Shown one piece after another: positions 9,286 to 18,664 of a stretch of DNA of 64,000 nt. The DNA is from CANLBN01 sp050633525. GTDB taxonomy: Bacteria > Pseudomonadota > Gammaproteobacteria > Pseudomonadales > Cellvibrionaceae. Position numbers and translations under genes: made by a program. The first letter of the stretch is position 1; the number at the start of each line of letters is the position of its first letter. Below the pieces are notes generated by a model that was given only the letters and a program-made list of their open reading frames with translations, ran no database searches and had not been told where the DNA came from. The stretch lies in contig JBOEGR010000004.1 of the NCBI GenBank assembly GCA_050633525.1, positions 62,001-126,000 of the forward strand, read 5' to 3'.

Positions 9286-11559
9286 TTAAGCGGTCTCGAG
9301 CTCATCTTCAATCGATAGAGCAATATCATCGTTCTCAACGGAAACATGAACCACTCCACCATTACTCAGCTCTCCAAACAGCACCATCTCAGCGAGTGGC
9401 TTTTTCAATTTCTCTTGTATCAAACGCGCCATGGGCCTTGCTCCCATTTTTACGTCATAACCATGCTCGGCCAACCATTCGCGGGCTTCATCATCAATGT
9501 CTAACACAACACGTTTTTCATCGAGCTGTGACTGGAGTTGAACCAAAAACTTATCAACAACCGTTTTAACAACTTCTAATGACAAAGCAGAAAACTGAAT
9601 AATGGAATCTAAGCGGTTTCTGAATTCAGGCGTAAATACTTTCTTCAGCGCTTCCATACCATCGGTACTGTGATCTTGGCGAGTAAAGCCGATGGATGCT
9701 CGGCTCATTTCTTCGGCACCCGCATTGGTTGTCATAATAATGACTGTATTGCGGAAATCTGCCTTGCGTCCATTATTGTCTGTGAGCGTACCGTGATCCA
9801 TGACTTGTAACAATAAGTTAAAGACTTCCGGGTGTGCTTTTTCAATTTCATCTAACAATATAACGCTGTGGGGTTGCTTAGTGACTGCATCGGTTAACAA
9901 ACCACCTTGATCAAAACCAACATAGCCTGGAGGCGCACCAATAAGACGAGATACTGTATGACGCTCCATATATTCAGACATATCAAAGCGAATCAGGTCT
10001 ACACCCATCGCTTCAGATAGTTGCTTACACAGTTCTGTTTTACCGACACCCGTTGGGCCTGTAAATAAAAATGAACCGATCGGTTTATCTTCAGCACTTA
10101 AACCTGCACGAGATAATTTAATCGAAGTAGATAAAGCATCAATCGCTTCGTCTTGACCAAACACCGTCATTTTTAAGCTACTATCAAGCTTACGAAGCTG
10201 TTCCTTATCAGAAGAAGAAACTGTTTTAGCCGGAATACGTGCGATTTTTGCAATAATGTTTTCGATGTCATGAACACCCAGTTGTTTCTTTCTCTTACTC
10301 GGTGATAACAATTGTTGATAAGCCCCTGCTTCATCGATAACGTCGATTGCCTTATCTGGCATAAAGCGGTCCGTAATATAGCGGCTAGATAACTCAGCTG
10401 CAGATCGCAAAGCAGAGTCAGTGTATTTAATATGATGATGCTCTTCAAAACGTGACTTAAGGCCTTTCAAAATTTTATACGTATCTTCTACGCTAGGCTC
10501 GTTAACATCCACTTTTTGGAAGCGTCTTGATAAGGCTCGATCTTTATCAAAGATACCGCGATATTCTTGATAGGTAGTCGAACCGATACAGCGAATTTCA
10601 CCTGAAGATAATAGAGGTTTTAATAAGTTAGATGCATCCATAACGCCACCAGATGCTGCACCAGCACCAATGATAGTGTGGATTTCATCAACAAATAAAA
10701 TAGATCGATCTCGGTTTTTTAATTCAGCAAGTAAGGCCTTAAAACGCTTCTCAAAGTCGCCTCTGTATTTTGTACCCGCTAGTAATGCGCCCATATCTAA
10801 AGAGTAAACGACACTACCCTCTAAAATCTCTGGCACCTCACCATCGACGATACGTTTTGCTAAACCTTCCGCGATTGCTGTTTTACCCACGCCAGATTCA
10901 CCCACTAACAATGGATTATTTTTGCGTCGGCGAGATAATATTTGAGTAACACGCTCTACTTCATGCTGACGGCCAATAAGAGGGTCAATTTTTCCATTTT
11001 CGGCCAAGGCATTTAAATTTGTTGCATAACTTTCTAATGGATCCGCATTGGCATTCGCTGCTTCTGCTCCTTCACCAGCTTCATCGTTGTGTTGTTCATG
11101 CTCACCAGGATTATTGTTATCTCCTACTTTTGAAATGCCGTGAGTAATATAATTAACCACATCCAAGCGTGCGATGCTTTGCATTTTGAGAAAATAAACG
11201 GCTTGGCTTTCTTGTTCACTAAAAATGGCAACCAAGACATTTGCGCCAGTCACTTCTTTTTTGCCTGACGACTGAACATGAAAAACAGCCCGCTGTAAAA
11301 CTCGCTGGAAACCAAGTGTGGGCTGTGTTTCTCTATCACTATCAGCTTCAGGAATAAGCGGTGTCGTAGAATCAACAAACTCAATGAGCTCATTGCGTAG
11401 GTAGGATATATCGGCGCCACAAGAAGTTAAGACTTGTGATGCGGCATCATTGTCGAGTAGCGCAAGTAGAAGATGCTCAACCGTCATGAATTCATGGCGT
11501 TTAACGCGGGCACCTTTAAAAGCGTCGTTTAAAGTTTGCTCAAGCTCTTTACTTAACAT
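9286..11559 (-). CDS. clpA: ATP-dependent Clp protease ATP-binding subunit ClpA
   Basis: A 757-residue two-ring AAA+ unfoldase that feeds ClpP. The N-terminal Clp-N repeat domain (MLSKELEQTLNDAFKGA onward, to about residue 145) is the ClpS-binding part. AAA-1 has Walker A GESGVGKTAIAEG and Walker B ILFVDEIHTIIGAG. AAA-2 has GPTGVGKTELCKQ, VILLDEIEKAHPE and GAPPGYVGFDQGG. It lacks the ClpB middle coiled coil, and its length matches E. coli ClpA (758). It lies 81 bases downstream of clpS on the same strand and ends at a strong terminator. Confidence 0.97.
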   Translation of the reverse strand: MLSKELEQTLNDAFKGARVKRHEFMTVEHLLLALLDNDAASQVLTSCGADISYLRNELIEFVDSTTPLIPEADSDRETQPTLGFQRVLQRAVFHVQSSGKKEVTGANVLVAIFSEQESQAVYFLKMQSIARLDVVNYITHGISKVGDNNNPGEHEQHNDEAGEGAEAANANADPLESYATNLNALAENGKIDPLIGRQHEVERVTQILSRRRKNNPLLVGESGVGKTAIAEGLAKRIVDGEVPEILEGSVVYSLDMGALLAGTKYRGDFEKRFKALLAELKNRDRSILFVDEIHTIIGAGAASGGVMDASNLLKPLLSSGEIRCIGSTTYQEYRGIFDKDRALSRRFQKVDVNEPSVEDTYKILKGLKSRFEEHHHIKYTDSALRSAAELSSRYITDRFMPDKAIDVIDEAGAYQQLLSPSKRKKQLGVHDIENIIAKIARIPAKTVSSSDKEQLRKLDSSLKMTVFGQDEAIDALSTSIKLSRAGLSAEDKPIGSFLFTGPTGVGKTELCKQLSEAMGVDLIRFDMSEYMERHTVSRLIGAPPGYVGFDQGGLLTDAVTKQPHSVILLDEIEKAHPEVFNLLLQVMDHGTLTDNNGRKADFRNTVIIMTTNAGAEEMSRASIGFTRQDHSTDGMEALKKVFTPEFRNRLDSIIQFSALSLEVVKTVVDKFLVQLQSQLDEKRVVLDIDDEAREWLAEHGYDVKMGARPMARLIQEKLKKPLAEMVLFGELSNGGVVHVSVENDDIALSIEDELETA

Positions 11560-11640
11560 CGTATATCCTCAGTAGCTTAGTTAACTATACGGTCGTTTAT
11601 CTTTTATTGCTCAACTAAAATAACCTAAGTCATCATTCAT

Positions 11641-12039
11641 TTATGTATCATCTTCCTCAACAGCTTCAATTTCGCACACTAAAGGGTGCTCATTTTGCTG
11701 TGCGTACTCGACGACTTGTGTAGCTTTAGTCTCCGCAATATCTTTTGGGTAAATACCGCATACTGCTTTTCCATCCGTATGGACTTGTAACATGACTCTA
11801 GTGGCTTTTTCTCTATCCATGGCAAAGAACGCTTGCAAAACATGAACCACAAATTCCATTGGCGTGTAATCATCGTTCATCATCATCACTTTATAGAGAG
11901 AAGGCCGTTTAATTTTGGGTTTAGCTTCTTCTAATAATAAGCCTCCGCCAAAATCATAGTCCTCTTCATCCCTGTCTTTACTTAAGCGTAGTCCATGATT
12001 TTCAAGAATACCCATATCAAATTGTGCTAAAAATTGCAT
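11641..12039 (-). CDS. clpS: ClpS N-recognin adaptor
   Basis: A 132-residue adaptor that binds N-terminal Leu, Phe, Tyr and Trp and delivers those proteins to ClpA. The core is clear: YKVMMMNDDYTPMEFVV (the DDYT segment lines the hydrophobic pocket), FAMDREKATRVMLQVH and GICGIYPKD-like GKAVCGIYPKDIAETK, with a C-terminal acidic tail. The N-terminal extension is about 25 residues longer than in E. coli, and an ATG at codon 9 could also be the start. It is immediately divergent from cspD. Confidence 0.95.
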   Translation of the reverse strand: MQFLAQFDMGILENHGLRLSKDRDEEDYDFGGGLLLEEAKPKIKRPSLYKVMMMNDDYTPMEFVVHVLQAFFAMDREKATRVMLQVHTDGKAVCGIYPKDIAETKATQVVEYAQQNEHPLVCEIEAVEEDDT

Positions 12040-12333
12040 TTCCTAAGGAACCTCTGAATAAGTCCAACATTTTGGTTGATTAATGAGCTCTTTCTCTCTG
12101 GCGGAGATTATGGCCCAGCATGTCAAGTGACGAAAAATGCGCCTTATTGACCAGTTTGATCAAAAGTTTGACATTATCACACCAATTGCGTATAAAATGA
12201 TCGTTCAGTTTAAAAACTGACGCTTTTAATAATAACATGCAAGTATGTCTGCCTCATGAATCCTTTGGATTCTGTTTTTTTAACTTACGCAACACTTTCA
12301 AACGATAATAAGTTCAATAGAGAAGGAATTACC

Positions 12334-12624
12334 ATGGCAACAGGCAGAGTTAAGTGGTTTAACAACGCAAAAGGTTACGGTTTTATCCTCCCGGATGAAA
12401 TCGAAGGTGATTTGTTTGCCCATTACTCATCAATCCAAATGGATGGTTATAGAACCCTGAAAGCAGGTCAAACAGTGACTTTTGACATTGTTGATGGCGA
12501 CAAAGGCTCTCACGCTGTCAATATTGTTCCGGAAATTGAAGATACCCCGGAAGACGTTAATGCCGCTCCTAGCGAAAATGCTGTCGCTGATGAGCACATT
12601 AACGACCAAATAGAAGCCATATAG
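12334..12624 (+). CDS. cspD: Cold-shock-domain protein CspD-like
   Basis: A 96-residue protein. The ATG at 12334 is chosen because AGAAGGA lies 7 bases upstream and the cold-shock domain begins there (ATGRVKWFNNAKGYGFI). An in-frame ATG at 12256 would add 26 residues unlike the family. The RNP motif KGYGFI and DLFAHYSSI are present, followed by an acidic C-terminal tail as in CspD, the stationary-phase inhibitor of replication initiation in E. coli. The place divergent to clpS is the conserved one. Confidence 0.9.
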   Translation: MATGRVKWFNNAKGYGFILPDEIEGDLFAHYSSIQMDGYRTLKAGQTVTFDIVDGDKGSHAVNIVPEIEDTPEDVNAAPSENAVADEHINDQIEAI

Positions 12625-12842
12625 CTACTGCTTACTAAGTACTTTAGTAGTGCTGTTTAGTGGTCTACTTACTAGTATTACTGAATAGTACTGCCCACCA
12701 TTTGCTACAATATTCCGAAAGGCTTCGGCGGGTCCGTTCGCCCTTAAACTCTCTCTATCTCAATACCTAAGTTCGTGCCGAAATAGATTATTTCAAGCCC
12801 CGCTGATCATTATAATCCTGGTCTTACCACTTTCCCTCACAT

Positions 12843-12878
12843 AAAAAGCCCGAGTAAGTGTACCTACTCGGGCTTTTT
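12843..12878. terminator. Bidirectional terminator between cspD and icd
   Basis: A 14-base perfect stem, AAAAAGCCCGAGTA with TACTCGGGCTTTTT, around the loop AGTGTACC. A/T runs on both sides let it serve both the rightward cspD and the leftward icd transcripts, which converge here. It is the strongest hairpin I found in the window. Confidence 0.92.
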
Positions 12879-12904
12879 GTTAAGGCTTAGGGCTTTAGAG
12901 AAGC

Positions 12905-15136
12905 TTATAGAGAGGCTAATAAGCTATTCAGTGTCTCACTTGGGCGCATCACATCTGCGGCTAAGTTATCATCCATTAGGTAATACCCCCCTATATTGGC
13001 TGCTTGGCCCTGCACACTATTCAGCTCTTCAACAATCTTGTCTTCGCTCTCTGTCAGCTGCTTCGAGAAATCAGCAAACTTAGCCTGCAACTCATTATTG
13101 TCACTCTGAGCGGCAATGGCCTGTGCCCAGTAAAGTGCAATATAAAAGTGGCTGCCGCGGTTATCTAGCCCACCAATGCGTCGTGAAGGTGATTTGTTGT
13201 TATCCAATAACTGTCCTGTTGCCTGATCTAGAGTATCTGCTAGAACCTGTGCCTTAGGGTTAGCAAAGGCACTTGATAAATGCTCCAGCGAAACAGATAG
13301 CGCTAAGAACTCTCCTAATGAATCCCAACGTAGGTAATTTTCATCAACCAACTGTTGCACGTGTTTTGGAGCAGATCCGCCAGCACCCGTTTCAAACAAG
13401 CCGCCACCATTCATTAAAGGAACAATAGACAGCATTTTTGCACTAGTACCTAACTCTAAGATAGGAAATAAATCGGTTAAGTAGTCACGTAACACGTTAC
13501 CCGTAACAGAAATGGTATCTTCGCCTTTAATAATTCGCTCAAGAGAGAATCGAGTCGCTTCAACAGGCGCCATAATATGAATATCTAAACCACTTGTATC
13601 ATGATCTTTAAGATATTGATTCACTTTCTCTATGAGTTGGGCATCGTGAGCACGAGCTTCATTTAACCAAAAGACAGCGGGTAAACCTGTTGCCCGAGCA
13701 CGGTTAACAGCTAACTTCACCCAATCTTGAATCGGTGCATCTTTCGCTTGGCACATACGCCAGATATCACCTGCTTCTACTTTATGCTCAAGTAGAGTCG
13801 TACCACTTTCGTCAACGACTCGGATAAGGCCAGCAGCAGATACTTCGAAAGTTTTATCATGAGAACCATATTCTTCTGCTTTTTGTGCCATCAAACCAAC
13901 ATTGGAAACACTGCCCATTGTTGTCGGGTCGAAGGCACCGTGTTTTTTACAGAAATCGATTGTTTCTTGGTAAACACCGGCATAGCAGCGATCAGGAATA
14001 ATCGCTTTTGTATCTTTTAACTTGCCATCAGGCCCCCACATTTGACCTGAAGATCGAATAGCCGCGGGCATCGAGGCATCGATAATGACGTCACTAGGAA
14101 CATGTAAGTTGGTGATACCTTTATCAGAATTTACCATGGCTAATTCTGGGCGCTGGTCATAACAAGCTTGAATAGCGGCTTTAATTTCATTTTGTTTGTC
14201 GGTTGGAAGTGACTCTATTTTGCTATAAAGATCACCTAGACCATTTTTAGTATCCACCCCAATTTCTTCAAAAAGGTCAGCATATTTTTCAAATACTTCG
14301 GCAAAGTAGACGGTAACAGCGTGACCAAAAATAATAGGGTCAGAGACTTTCATCATCGTTGCTTTTAGATGAACTGAGAGCAGTACGTCTTGTTCTTTTG
14401 CTTCGGAAATTTCTTTTTCCAAGAAGCTTCTCAAGGCGGTTTTACTCATCAGTGATGAATCAATAATCTCACCACTCAATACAGGAGTCGTAGCCTTAAG
14501 CACCTTGACGCTGCCATCTTCGGCAACATGTTCGATTTTCACATTGCCAGCGGTTGTAATCGTTGCAGATTGCTCGCTGCTATAAAAATCACCTTCGCTC
14601 ATACTTGCCACATGGGTCAGTGAATCACTTTCCCATTTCCCCATCGAATGTGGGTTTTTACGAGCATATTGTTTGACGGATGCAGGTGCCCGACGGTCAG
14701 AGTTACCTTCACGCAGTACGGGGTTAACCGCACTACCCTTAATTTTGTCATAGCGTGCCTTTATGTTTTTTTCTTCGTCCGTCTCAGGCTCATCTGGATA
14801 ATCAGGTAATTTATATCCTTTATCTTGTAACTCTTTAATTGCTTCTACTAATTGCGGCATCGAGGCGCTGATATTCGGGAGCTTGATAATGTTTGCTTTA
14901 GGTGTTTTCGCGAGTTCACCCAATTCGGTCAGTGCGTCGCCTATTTTTTGGTCATCGCTTAAATTCTCGGGGAAATTGGCGATAATACGGCCAGCCAATG
15001 AGATATCTCTCGTTTCAACTTCGATATCCGCTGCTTTAGTAAATGCCTCAACGATAGGAAGTAAAGAATAGGTTGCTAATGCAGGGGCTTCATCCGTTTT
15101 CGTGTAAATGATTTTTGGCGTTTCGGTCGTCATCAT
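12905..15136 (-). CDS. icd2: Monomeric NADP-dependent isocitrate dehydrogenase
   Basis: A 743-residue enzyme of the monomeric IDH-II type (about 740 residues), which oxidises isocitrate to 2-oxoglutarate with NADP in the TCA cycle. It is unrelated in length to the roughly 415-residue dimeric Icd. Typical segments are KIIYTKTDEAPALATYS at the start, EGNSDRRAPASVKQYARKNP (substrate-binding Ser/Arg region), and SPSRRIGGLDNRGSHFYIALYWAQ near the C-terminus. It lies beside clpA-clpS-cspD, as in pseudomonads. No second, dimeric icd is in the window. Confidence 0.96.
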   Translation of the reverse strand: MMTTETPKIIYTKTDEAPALATYSLLPIVEAFTKAADIEVETRDISLAGRIIANFPENLSDDQKIGDALTELGELAKTPKANIIKLPNISASMPQLVEAIKELQDKGYKLPDYPDEPETDEEKNIKARYDKIKGSAVNPVLREGNSDRRAPASVKQYARKNPHSMGKWESDSLTHVASMSEGDFYSSEQSATITTAGNVKIEHVAEDGSVKVLKATTPVLSGEIIDSSLMSKTALRSFLEKEISEAKEQDVLLSVHLKATMMKVSDPIIFGHAVTVYFAEVFEKYADLFEEIGVDTKNGLGDLYSKIESLPTDKQNEIKAAIQACYDQRPELAMVNSDKGITNLHVPSDVIIDASMPAAIRSSGQMWGPDGKLKDTKAIIPDRCYAGVYQETIDFCKKHGAFDPTTMGSVSNVGLMAQKAEEYGSHDKTFEVSAAGLIRVVDESGTTLLEHKVEAGDIWRMCQAKDAPIQDWVKLAVNRARATGLPAVFWLNEARAHDAQLIEKVNQYLKDHDTSGLDIHIMAPVEATRFSLERIIKGEDTISVTGNVLRDYLTDLFPILELGTSAKMLSIVPLMNGGGLFETGAGGSAPKHVQQLVDENYLRWDSLGEFLALSVSLEHLSSAFANPKAQVLADTLDQATGQLLDNNKSPSRRIGGLDNRGSHFYIALYWAQAIAAQSDNNELQAKFADFSKQLTESEDKIVEELNSVQGQAANIGGYYLMDDNLAADVMRPSETLNSLLASL

Positions 15137-15462
15137 TGTTCCTCGATAATGTAGAATTGTGTAGAGCGTGATCGCTGATAGACAGGAGTATAGTTAAAGA
15201 ACTGCTGTTCAGTTAATTTGCATGATTAAGTGTGAATAAATAGGCTTAGATGCAATTGACTGATAACTAAATGAGTTCACCTCAAGACGTACTTAGTACG
15301 TTAAACTGCGTGCTTGTAAAGCGGTGCGATTGTATCATGGGCCTATTATAAGCGTGATACTATTTCCTGATACTGGGTATAACTCAAGCTTATATAGTGC
15401 GGTTAGATAAGACAGGCTTAACGGGATTTAATAACTAAGGTTTAAAGTAAGGTTTAAATAAA
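15137..15462. promoter_or_regulatory. Divergent icd/rluE intergenic region with a 15-base palindrome
   Basis: This 326-base gap separates the divergent icd and rluE genes. It holds a near-perfect palindrome at 15287-15301, ACGTACT-T-AGTACGT, which could be an operator, and an AT-rich stretch near 15400-15460 where the rluE promoter would lie. I see no ORF or RNA gene in it. Confidence 0.4.
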
Positions 15463-16134
15463 GTGGCGAGGCTTATCCTATTGAACAAGCCTTATCAGGT
15501 TTTATCGCAATTTACTGATAAACACGATAAGCAGCAAGCAGCAAAAAAGACTTTAGCCGACTTTGTCGAACAGAAGTCGGTTTACCCAGCTGGCAGGCTA
15601 GATTATGACTCTGAAGGCTTATTATTGCTAACAGATGATGGTGATTTACAACACAGAATTAGCCACCCCAAACACAAACTACCCAAAACCTATTGGGCCC
15701 AAGTTGAAGGGGCGCCTAATCCGGGGGCTATCGAACAGTTACGAAATGGAATTGAGTTAAACGATGGCCCAACCTTGCCTGCCAAAGTGAAGGCTATTGA
15801 ATCCCCTCTAATTTGGGATCGTCATCCTCCTGTACGATTTCGTGAAAATATCCCAACCCACTGGATCGAAATAATCATTAGCGAAGGAAGAAACAGGCAA
15901 GTTCGACGAATGACAGCGGCAGTTGGCTTGCCCACCTTACGTTTAGTACGCTATTCAATAGGTCAATGGAGTATCGAAAACCTTCAGCCCGGAGAGTTAG
16001 TTGAGCTCACTGTACATACGGCAACGAAAGATAAGCCTAAATCACCTCTCTCGCTTGCAGCAAAAAAACAGGCTAAACGCCCGAGAGCGCACGCAAATAC
16101 AAACTTACGAAAAAAGCGAGGCAAGAGAATATAG
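15463..16134 (+). CDS. rluE: 23S rRNA pseudouridine synthase, RluE type
   Basis: A 223-residue enzyme of the RsuA/RluB/RluE family without the N-terminal S4 domain, which makes pseudouridine in rRNA (position 2457 of 23S rRNA for E. coli RluE). The catalytic aspartate is in AGRLDYDSEGLLLLT. Further family motifs are LPKTYWAQVEG and ISEGRNRQVRRMTAAVGLPTLRLVRYSIG. The start is GTG, read from GTGGCGAGG. The last 35 residues are rich in Lys and Arg (KRPRAHANTNLRKKRGKRI), probably RNA-binding. It is followed after 2 bases by nudJ, as in E. coli. Confidence 0.9.
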   Translation: MARLILLNKPYQVLSQFTDKHDKQQAAKKTLADFVEQKSVYPAGRLDYDSEGLLLLTDDGDLQHRISHPKHKLPKTYWAQVEGAPNPGAIEQLRNGIELNDGPTLPAKVKAIESPLIWDRHPPVRFRENIPTHWIEIIISEGRNRQVRRMTAAVGLPTLRLVRYSIGQWSIENLQPGELVELTVHTATKDKPKSPLSLAAKKQAKRPRAHANTNLRKKRGKRI

Positions 16135-16136
16135 TC

Positions 16137-16589
16137 ATGTCAGATGAGCGCTGGAAACCCAATGTAACTGTCGCGACTATTGTCGAAAATGAAGGTAAAT
16201 ATCTCTTAGTGCACGAGGCGCCGGAAGGTCAGGATGTTTACAATCAACCGGCTGGTCATCTAGATGAAGGCGAGAGTCTTGTTGCAGCGGCTGAACGTGA
16301 GACACTTGAAGAAACGGGGCATGAAGTAAAGGTGACGGATTATTTAGGCATGTACCGCTATATTGCTCCTAACGGGATAACGTATATGCGACACGGTTTT
16401 GTTGCTGGTGTCGTAAAACATCATCCGGATCACTGTCTAGATAAGGGTATTATTGAAGCCGTATGGATGACTTACGAGGAAGTCTGTCGAAATAACGATC
16501 AAATGCGCAGCCCGATGGTAAAACAATTAATTGATGATTATCGCTCAAATAAGCGTTATCCCTTGGCGGTTATTCACGAAGATCGCTAG
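16137..16589 (+). CDS. nudJ: Nudix hydrolase NudJ (phosphatase)
   Basis: A 150-residue Nudix protein. The Nudix box reads GHLDEGESLVAAAERETLEETGHE, with the REx2EE metal-binding glutamates intact. In E. coli NudJ (YmfB) hydrolyses nucleoside tri- and diphosphates and the thiamine precursor HMP-PP. It starts 2 bases after the rluE stop and precedes mnmA, the same rluE-nudJ-mnmA-hflD order as E. coli, which is the main reason for the specific name. Confidence 0.88.
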   Translation: MSDERWKPNVTVATIVENEGKYLLVHEAPEGQDVYNQPAGHLDEGESLVAAAERETLEETGHEVKVTDYLGMYRYIAPNGITYMRHGFVAGVVKHHPDHCLDKGIIEAVWMTYEEVCRNNDQMRSPMVKQLIDDYRSNKRYPLAVIHEDR

Positions 16590-16721
16590 AATACTCTATC
16601 GCCTTTATCTCTATTTTACTTTCTATTTTTCGAAAGGCGAGTAGGTTAAAATGAACATATGTATATACACATAAATAGACACATAAACAGTTAATCGATA
16701 TAAGCGCCCAAACTTTACCCT

Positions 16722-17864
16722 ATGCCCTCCCTAAAAGTTAACTCCAATACTAATTTTTCTGTTGATCCTGCTAATACTCGCGTTATGGTAGGTATGTCTG
16801 GAGGAGTAGACTCTTCAGTAACCGCCCTACTTCTTCAACAACAAGGCTATCAAGTTGAAGGCCTCTTTATGAAGAACTGGGATGAAGATGATAACACTGA
16901 GTATTGCACAGCCAAGGCTGACCTAGCAGACGCTGAAGCTGTTTGTCACAAACTCGGTATTCATTTGCATACGGCTAATTTTGCCGCTGAATATTGGGAT
17001 AATGTATTTGAATATTTTTTAGACGAATATAAAGCCGGGCGCACACCCAACCCCGATATTTTATGTAACCGAGAAATCAAATTTAAAGTATTCCTCGATT
17101 ATGCTCGGCTACTGGGCGCCGATTTAATTGCAACTGGGCACTATGTCCGGCGTTCGGATATTGATGGCAAAACACATCTACTTAAAGGGCTTGATCCAAA
17201 TAAAGATCAAAGTTATTTTTTACACGCGGTTGGAGAAAATGAATTCTCGACCACCTTATTTCCCGTTGGAGAATTAGAGAAACCTGAAGTACGAGCACTT
17301 GCTGAGCAGCATGGTTTAGTGACCCATAGTAAAAAGGATAGTACCGGTATTTGCTTTATTGGAGAGCGTCGTTTTAAGGACTTCTTAACCCAATATTTAC
17401 CCGCACAACCAGGAGAAATAATTACAGAAACTGACCAAGTTATCGGTGAGCATAGCGGCTTGATGTACCATACTATCGGACAACGACAAGGCTTAGGTAT
17501 CGGCGGGGTCAAAGATGCGCCCGATGAGCCGTGGTATGTCGCCGAAAAAGACTTAGAAAAAAATCAATTATTGGTCGTGCAAGGAAAAAATAATCCGCTG
17601 TTATTCCATATCGCATTAAAGGCAAACCAAGTACATTGGATCAATGGAATGCCCACTAGCCATTCAATTCGATGTCAGGCAAAAGTGCGCTACCGGCAAG
17701 CAGATCAAAAATGCACTGTGAATATTATTAATGAAGGCGATGAGACCTGTCTTGATGTTATTTTTGACGAACCTCAAAGAGCAATAACACCTGGCCAGTC
17801 CATTGTATTATACGACGGTGATCGCTGTCTTGGCGGAGCAGTTATTCAAATGCGCCGGCGATGA
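16722..17864 (+). CDS. mnmA: tRNA 2-thiouridylase MnmA
   Basis: A 380-residue enzyme that puts sulfur on U34 of Lys, Glu and Gln tRNAs. The PP-loop ATP site is GMSGGVDSSVTALLL. The two catalytic cysteines are in NPDILCNREIKF and STGICFIGERRF. Both are present, as is the C-terminal beta-barrel (KVRYRQADQKC...). It has a 132-base leader after nudJ and is followed 54 bases later by hflD. Confidence 0.96.
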   Translation: MPSLKVNSNTNFSVDPANTRVMVGMSGGVDSSVTALLLQQQGYQVEGLFMKNWDEDDNTEYCTAKADLADAEAVCHKLGIHLHTANFAAEYWDNVFEYFLDEYKAGRTPNPDILCNREIKFKVFLDYARLLGADLIATGHYVRRSDIDGKTHLLKGLDPNKDQSYFLHAVGENEFSTTLFPVGELEKPEVRALAEQHGLVTHSKKDSTGICFIGERRFKDFLTQYLPAQPGEIITETDQVIGEHSGLMYHTIGQRQGLGIGGVKDAPDEPWYVAEKDLEKNQLLVVQGKNNPLLFHIALKANQVHWINGMPTSHSIRCQAKVRYRQADQKCTVNIINEGDETCLDVIFDEPQRAITPGQSIVLYDGDRCLGGAVIQMRRR

Positions 17865-17918
17865 TAGAGACACAAATAACGAAGCCAGATAAATACTGAG
17901 ATAAATTAGGAGATTTTT

Positions 17919-18557
17919 TTGACTATTGATTTAAACGGTCAAACCATCGCTTTAGCTGCAATTTTTCAGTTTGCTGCTCAGGTGGAGCAATTAGCAAAAA
18001 CCGGACATGTACCGCAAGACGACTTTAAAATAGCCGTAGGTAGCCTGTTTTCTCAGAATCCATCTAATACGCTCGCAGTTTATGGCAAAATTAGTCACCT
18101 AGAGTTAGGGCTCAACACCTTATTAGACAGTCTGAGACGCAAGCCTACACGGAGCAATGATTGTATACGCTACGTTATGGGTATATTGCACCTACAAAGA
18201 CGGCTTGAAAAGCAAAATAATATGCTCAATATTATTGGCTCTAGATTAGATAAAAGTCGCCAACAGGCCGAGCACTTTTCTGAAACTCACGACAATGTTA
18301 TTGCAGGCTTGGCTGATATTTATTCTGATACCATTAGTACTTTTAGCTTTCGAATTCAAGTAATGGGTGAATACCAACACTTGCAGCAACCTCGAATTGC
18401 AAATCAAATTCGAACTCTACTTTTTGCCGGTGTTAGGTCTGCTGTATTGTGGCGTCAATTAGGCGGGAGACGCTTAAAAATTATTCTTAATCGAAATAAA
18501 ATGGCAAGAATTGCGGAACAGTTACTTGAAGAGGCTAAGCAAGAGCGCCTACATTAG
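17919..18557 (+). CDS. hflD: HflD-like high-frequency-lysogenisation protein
   Basis: A 212-residue, mostly helical protein of the HflD (YcfC) family. It begins with a TTG codon preceded by TAGGAGA at good spacing. Recognisable parts are ALAAIFQFAAQVEQLA near the start, YVMGILHLQRRLEKQ and RTLLFAGVRSAVLWRQLGGRR near the end. E. coli HflD is a peripheral membrane protein that binds phage lambda CII; its native role is poorly known. It follows mnmA as in E. coli, but purB, usually next, is not here. Confidence 0.9.
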   Translation: MTIDLNGQTIALAAIFQFAAQVEQLAKTGHVPQDDFKIAVGSLFSQNPSNTLAVYGKISHLELGLNTLLDSLRRKPTRSNDCIRYVMGILHLQRRLEKQNNMLNIIGSRLDKSRQQAEHFSETHDNVIAGLADIYSDTISTFSFRIQVMGEYQHLQQPRIANQIRTLLFAGVRSAVLWRQLGGRRLKIILNRNKMARIAEQLLEEAKQERLH

Positions 18558-18664
18558 AGGCCTTTGCCCATTTTAGAGATAAATGAAACTAAAAGTTAAA
18601 TAAGGCGTCACTGTATTTAGCTCTGAACTACAACACATAAGATTATAAAAAGGCATTACATTAT

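Noticed and set aside
16599..16640. TCGCCTTT and AAAGGCGA inverted repeat before mnmA
   Set aside because: The 26-base spacer and the missing T-run give no clear role as terminator; could be chance.
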